Source: Spirogloea muscicola
Taxonomy: Eukaryota; Streptophyta; Zygnematophyceae; Spirogloeales; Spirogloeaceae
Length of the DNA stretch: 10,326 nt
NCBI GenBank assembly: GCA_009602725.1
Contig: WELB01000081.1
Coordinates: forward strand, 57,425-67,750
Direction: 5' to 3'
Shown: piece by piece, positions 7,471 to 10,326 of the stretch
Layout: every line of letters starts with the position of its first letter
Numbering within the stretch: the stretch's first letter is position 1
The notes under the pieces: generated by a model
Seen by the model: only the letters and a program-made list of their open reading frames with translations
Told to the model about the DNA's origin: nothing
The model's database searches: none
Made by a program: the position numbers and the translations under genes

Positions 7471-7522
7471 CTTGGGCATAACGACAACTGTGCTAACTTG
7501 GGCAAAACGACAGCTGTGCTAA
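7471..7522. repeat. 26-base tandem repeat, two units
   Basis: CTTGGGCATAACGACAACTG begins unit 1 (7471-7496) and unit 2 follows at 7497-7522 with two substitutions. Because 26 is not a multiple of three, the duplication shifts the frame of any coding sequence through it. Confidence 0.9.
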
Positions 7523-7622
7523 TTGTCTGCTTCCACACAAGTCTTGGTGCGGCTATGGAGATTCCTATTCACGTGCATCAGGAACGCTGCTAGAAAACTG
7601 TGACGAAGATGCTGAGTCCTAA
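7514..7622 (+). pseudogene. Possible Cys-rich exon remnant
   Basis: After ACGACAG at 7513 a phase-2 open stretch encodes CANCLLPHKSWCGYGDSY, then ENCDEDAES and a stop at 7620-7622. Its Cys spacing and acidic end resemble the modules upstream in style, but no specific exon aligns convincingly. The 26-base repeat just upstream breaks the longer reading frame. It may be a decayed module belonging to the duplicated gene end, or chance. Confidence 0.3.
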
Positions 7623-7662
7623 AAATGGGTTGTTGGCAAGCACAGACTACGCCACAGAGCTT

Positions 7663-8220
7663 CCACATGCATTTGTTCCCCACACAGACTGGTCATGCAA
7701 GGCTTCATTTGTATGAGCAAGTGCAGAAGAGAAGTATTTTCTCCTGTTTGACTACAGGAGACCTTTACCCTGGCTTTGGCAACTAGAGCCCTTACATGGC
7801 GATCTGTTGTGGTGCAGTCAAGGATATTGTGTGGGGCGAGGTTACCTGCCAAAGGGCTCAGCATGTGGGAGCATGTATGAATGCGAGGAGATGCATTTTG
7901 GTGTTTGTTGCAAAGCCTGTGATGGCCAAGATCACTGCTCCTACGGAGGCGGAGCTGGGGATCACTACTCACCCTGTGTTGTTGAGGGATTTCATCCATG
8001 TGATTTTATCCATTCCAAACGAGTTTGGGACTTGCGAGTCCACTCGCTACGGTTGTGGATGTGGTGCAAACGGCGGGTGTGAGGCACTCAACTCCGTGCC
8101 TCGGTCTCCCAACAGCTACCAAGATAGATGGTGGTCGCAGACTACCTAACTAACTACTTGTGCCTGCCTCATTACGGGACAACTGCCAGCAGTTGCTGAG
8201 GTCGAACCCGCAGATGCAAG
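7663..8220 (+). repeat. Tandem segmental duplication, copy 2
   Basis: This is the diverged second copy of 6852-7400, covering the end of the intron, the last exon and its 3' flank. The two copies share CACAGACTGGTCATGCAAGG before the exon and a GGTCGCA block near the stop. Confidence 0.8.
7818..8149 (+). pseudogene. Duplicated terminal exon, frameshifted
   Basis: It follows the same GGTGCAG acceptor as exon 18 and stays in phase 2. It encodes QGYCVGRGYLPKGSAC and VCCKACDGQDHCSY, close to exon 18. After CDF, near 8000, it carries 16 extra bases relative to exon 18. The original frame then ends at a TGA at 8080-8082, while the homologous sequence (GTCESTRYGCGCGANGGC) continues in another frame to TAA at 8147-8149. 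One Cys of exon 18 (YCSFC) is Tyr here. It is most likely a pseudo-exon. It could be used as an alternative last exon giving a shorter tail, since its splice acceptor is intact. Confidence 0.75.
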
Positions 8221-8629
8221 GCATCATGAAGAGCGACATGTTGCTCGGAAAGTATGATTGACACATCTGCCAACAGCCCTGGGGCACTGCTTGAGAATGC
8301 TGCATACCTTCATCCTGCAGAAGACAATCTCCTTGGTGCAGAGGCCATATAGGACTGTAGGCTGACGCACGGCTGCCTATGCCTATGAAGCACACACGCT
8401 TGCCGCAAGATGATTTCCCACATTTTGTGCTCCATGCTATCATGAGCCTAAGGCTAACGGATGTTAATTGCAAAACAAGTATCTGCCTTTCAAGAGATTT
8501 GAGCTGCTAAATGGCAGTGATTTAGACTTGAGTGGGAGGTCAGTGGTGGCGTCCTTGGTGGTGGTCAGCTGAAGTCAGACACTTGGACTGTGAAGAGAGA
8601 AAGGCCGGCGGTGCGCTTGAAACGTAAGG
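8221..8629. other. Non-coding 3' flank
   Basis: No open frame with recognisable protein features, RNA gene or repeat structure was found on either strand in this stretch. Composition is moderate in GC. Confidence 0.5.
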
Positions 8630-8672
8630 GAGGCCAATCCGAGCCTGACAAAGTCCTGGTAACGGTCCTGGT
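8630..8672 (+). repeat. Dispersed repeat, right copy
   Basis: GGGAGGCCAATC, GAGCCTGACAA and GTCCTGGTAACGG match the left copy at 164-206 in order and spacing, with small differences. A further GTCCTGGT follows immediately. It lies in an open frame of 99 codons (8590-8889) that has no recognisable protein feature. Confidence 0.55.
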
Positions 8673-8990
8673 CACGAGAGGAAACGATGCAATTGCTTTG
8701 AGTCAGGCAGGTACAACAAGTTCAGAACTTGGAGTATCTCAGTCAGCAGGTCATCAAGCATTCTTGCAGATACTACCACGCTCAATTGGGTGCTGCGGCT
8801 GCAAGCTGGGGACCTCATGCTGGCACGCTGCCTGTGATCTTTACGTTGGTTACATTACCAGTTTACAGGTTGCCGACGCGACAGTCTGATCAGCCAGAAG
8901 TTTGACTCACCTTCAGGAATAGAATTGAATCAATATTGTGCCACGGTATGCTTATGAAGGTAACAGACATGAACGAGCAACATATTCGGC

Positions 8991-9071
8991 TTACTAAGCG
9001 TGTCACCTAAGCAGCAGGTGATGCACATCTTTGGGTGTGCTTGTCTTTGTACGTGGCCACTTAGGCCCTCC
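8991..9071 (+). repeat. Dispersed 81-base repeat, 3' flank copy
   Basis: This is the second copy of the element at 5993-6073, same orientation, gap-free, about 85 percent identical. Similarity stops abruptly after GGCCCTCC, where the sequence becomes GC-rich. Confidence 0.85.
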
Positions 9072-9870
9072 ATGTAGCATTCGGCCCCTAGCAAGCGGGA
9101 CGTCGCCATGGTCTCCACAGTGAGCCGGCAACGAGCCGCACGGCAGCGGTCTGCAGCAGCAGGCAGCAGCAGGGCTGCGCCTCACTCAGAGCTTCACTTA
9201 CTCCCTCTGAGCTCCAGTGTCAGGTCTCTGCTGTATACCCCTGGTGCTTCTCCACGTGCCACCCTCCCTCCAATGGGGCATGAGGGTCGCCCCAGGGCAC
9301 GCTCCGCCCCGTGGAAGCGTGCCTGACGAGAACCGCACGAGCTGCCAGGCGCCATGCCGTCGAGCATGGCCGAGGCCGAGCATGTCGCCGAGGGCGTCCG
9401 AGCCCGAGCATGCTGCCGAGCATGTCCGAAACCGAGCTTGCCAAGAGCATGCGAGGCTACTTGGACGAGCGTGGGGGGAAGAGATTGCGATGACCCAAGC
9501 ACTAGCGCCAGGGCAGCTTGTACTGCCCGGCACGAGGCTAACGGCCGTAGTGTGATGGGTAAATTCCTGGGAATTTGCCCACAACTATCTAGAAATGATG
9601 ACTGCAGTGTTTGGCGATCACAGAACGTTACAAAACGCTCGCATGTCCTGCTGCATCAAGTGCTGGACGATGCAATGCAGCTTGTTTGACACTGGGCAGC
9701 TGTCGGACTAAGTGGATTGCTCGCAAGTTGCAGTAGCTGCACCTGCCGCGTCTTGCTTTTCCGACGCGAGCGAGCCTGCTGCACGGAAGAATCGCCTGCT
9801 CCCCATGGTAACGGCGGGAGAACGCGCTACGCGAGAGCAAGCGCGGCCAGATTAACTGGTGGCTGGGAGA
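9072..9870. other. GC-rich stretch without a supported gene
   Basis: Several overlapping open frames occur on both strands, but they are explained by high GC content. None shows a domain, signal peptide or consistent splice structure. The stretch includes a cluster of GAGCATG heptamers at 9362-9451. Confidence 0.5.
9362..9451. repeat. GAGCATG heptamer cluster
   Basis: GAGCATG occurs at 9362, 9378, 9406, 9418 and 9445, with a variant GAGCTTG at 9434. Spacing is irregular. It may be degenerate low-complexity sequence, or a set of protein-binding sites. Confidence 0.6.
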
Positions 9871-10147
9871 GGCCAGCCCAAAAGAATGGACAAGGTCTGA
9901 AGGAGTCGGAGTGCTAAGGACTGAGACAGCAGTAAGCGAACTCTCAGTAACCTCTCGTCAGTAGATGCAAATCTGAGTAGCTAGCAGGCGGAAAGACGTC
10001 GCCCTGACGGAAGCCTGAGGCCGCCGCCAGATCGCGGCCAGCGCGCAAGTGGACGCGAGAGCTGGTTGTAGCAGCTCGAGCCACCGAGCGCCAAACGGCC
10101 CGTGAGTGCCGATTGGCGGAAACGAACCATTCTGTTTTGGGCTGGCT
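9871..10147. mobile_element. Possible MITE-like element with inverted ends
   Basis: GGCCAGCCCAAAAGAATGG at 9871-9889 is the inverted counterpart of CCATTCTGTTTTGGGCTGGC at 10127-10146, with a 2-base indel. The enclosed 240 bases have no coding potential that I can support. This is the layout of a small non-autonomous element. Target-site duplications were not identified. Confidence 0.4.
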
Positions 10148-10326
10148 TGGCCAGCCCCTCTTTTCTATGGGCGCGCTTTTCTCCTGAAAAAAAAAAAAGT
10201 AAAAAGGAAACGAAAGCATCGACGAGGTTCAAAGAAGTGCGCGCCCATAGAGAAGAGGGGCTGGCAAAGAGAAGAAGTGGCTCTCCCAATGGGGGCAAGG
10301 GCTGTGAGAAGCCAGCCCGAAAAGAA
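10130..10326. mobile_element. Nested inverted-repeat (fold-back) element
   Basis: The inner arms 10150-10182 and 10233-10265 are complementary at 30 of 33 positions around a 50-base loop with a run of 12 A (10187-10198). The outer arms, 10130-10148 and 10309-10326, also pair with one mismatch and one indel. The outer arm is the same end motif seen at 9871. The element may extend past the right edge of the window. Confidence 0.6.

Noticed and set aside
7998-8021. A tiny intron in the duplicated exon that would repair its frame
   Set aside because: The only GT...AG interval there is 24 bases, far too short and a multiple of three, so it would not restore the frame.
9194-9584. Several overlapping minus- and plus-strand frames in the right GC-rich stretch
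   Set aside because: They are mutually overlapping, low in complexity and carry no recognisable motif. GC content explains the lack of stops.
1-10326. CRISPR array, bacterial operon, rRNA or tRNA genes
   Set aside because: No regularly spaced identical repeats, no ribosome-binding sites with tightly packed genes, and no cloverleaf or rRNA-like sequence were noticed. The splice structure shows a eukaryotic gene.

Overview
The window looks like nuclear DNA of an intron-rich eukaryote, most plausibly a green alga or related member of the green plant lineage. The reasons are canonical GT-AG introns of about 110-930 bases, plant-type leucine-rich repeats (consensus N-x-L-x-G-x-I-P), a run of Ser-Pro(4) motifs typical of green-lineage cell-wall glycoproteins, and a possible TGTAA poly(A) signal. 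The species cannot be fixed from the sequence alone. Base composition is uneven: bases 1-400 and 9100-10300 are GC-rich, while the middle is moderate in GC.

The window is dominated by one spliced plus-strand gene, reconstructed here as 18 exons between 328 and 7300 (2289 coding bases, 762 residues). Exon 1 (328-382) encodes a signal peptide. Exon 2 (1312-1471) encodes a plant LRR N-terminal cap. Exons 3-10 (1590-3816) each encode exactly one leucine-rich repeat. Exon 11 (4021-4521) carries the last repeats, a Pro-rich hinge and the first Cys-rich segment. Exons 12-18 (4683-7300) encode a chain of Cys-rich modules. Intron 1 is phase 1 and every later intron is phase 2. In the LRR half each intron splits a Leu (or Phe/Val) codon. 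In the Cys-rich half each intron falls inside a repeated C-x(2-3)-G-x-C motif. No kinase domain or C-terminal membrane segment is seen, so the product is inferred to be a secreted, probably glycosylated wall or surface protein. Its individual functions are unknown.

Downstream, 7301-8220 holds a diverged tandem copy of the last exon with part of the preceding intron. It is frameshifted and has lost one Cys. Just before it are short Cys-rich open stretches that may be further decayed exon material. From 8220 to the right end I see no convincing gene.

The flanks contain repeats. One 81-base repeat is shared between intron 15 and 8991-9071. One segment of about 43 bases is shared between the region upstream of the gene and 8630-8672. 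A nested inverted-repeat structure fills 9871-10326 and resembles a non-autonomous mobile element. A perfect 26-base palindrome lies in intron 1.
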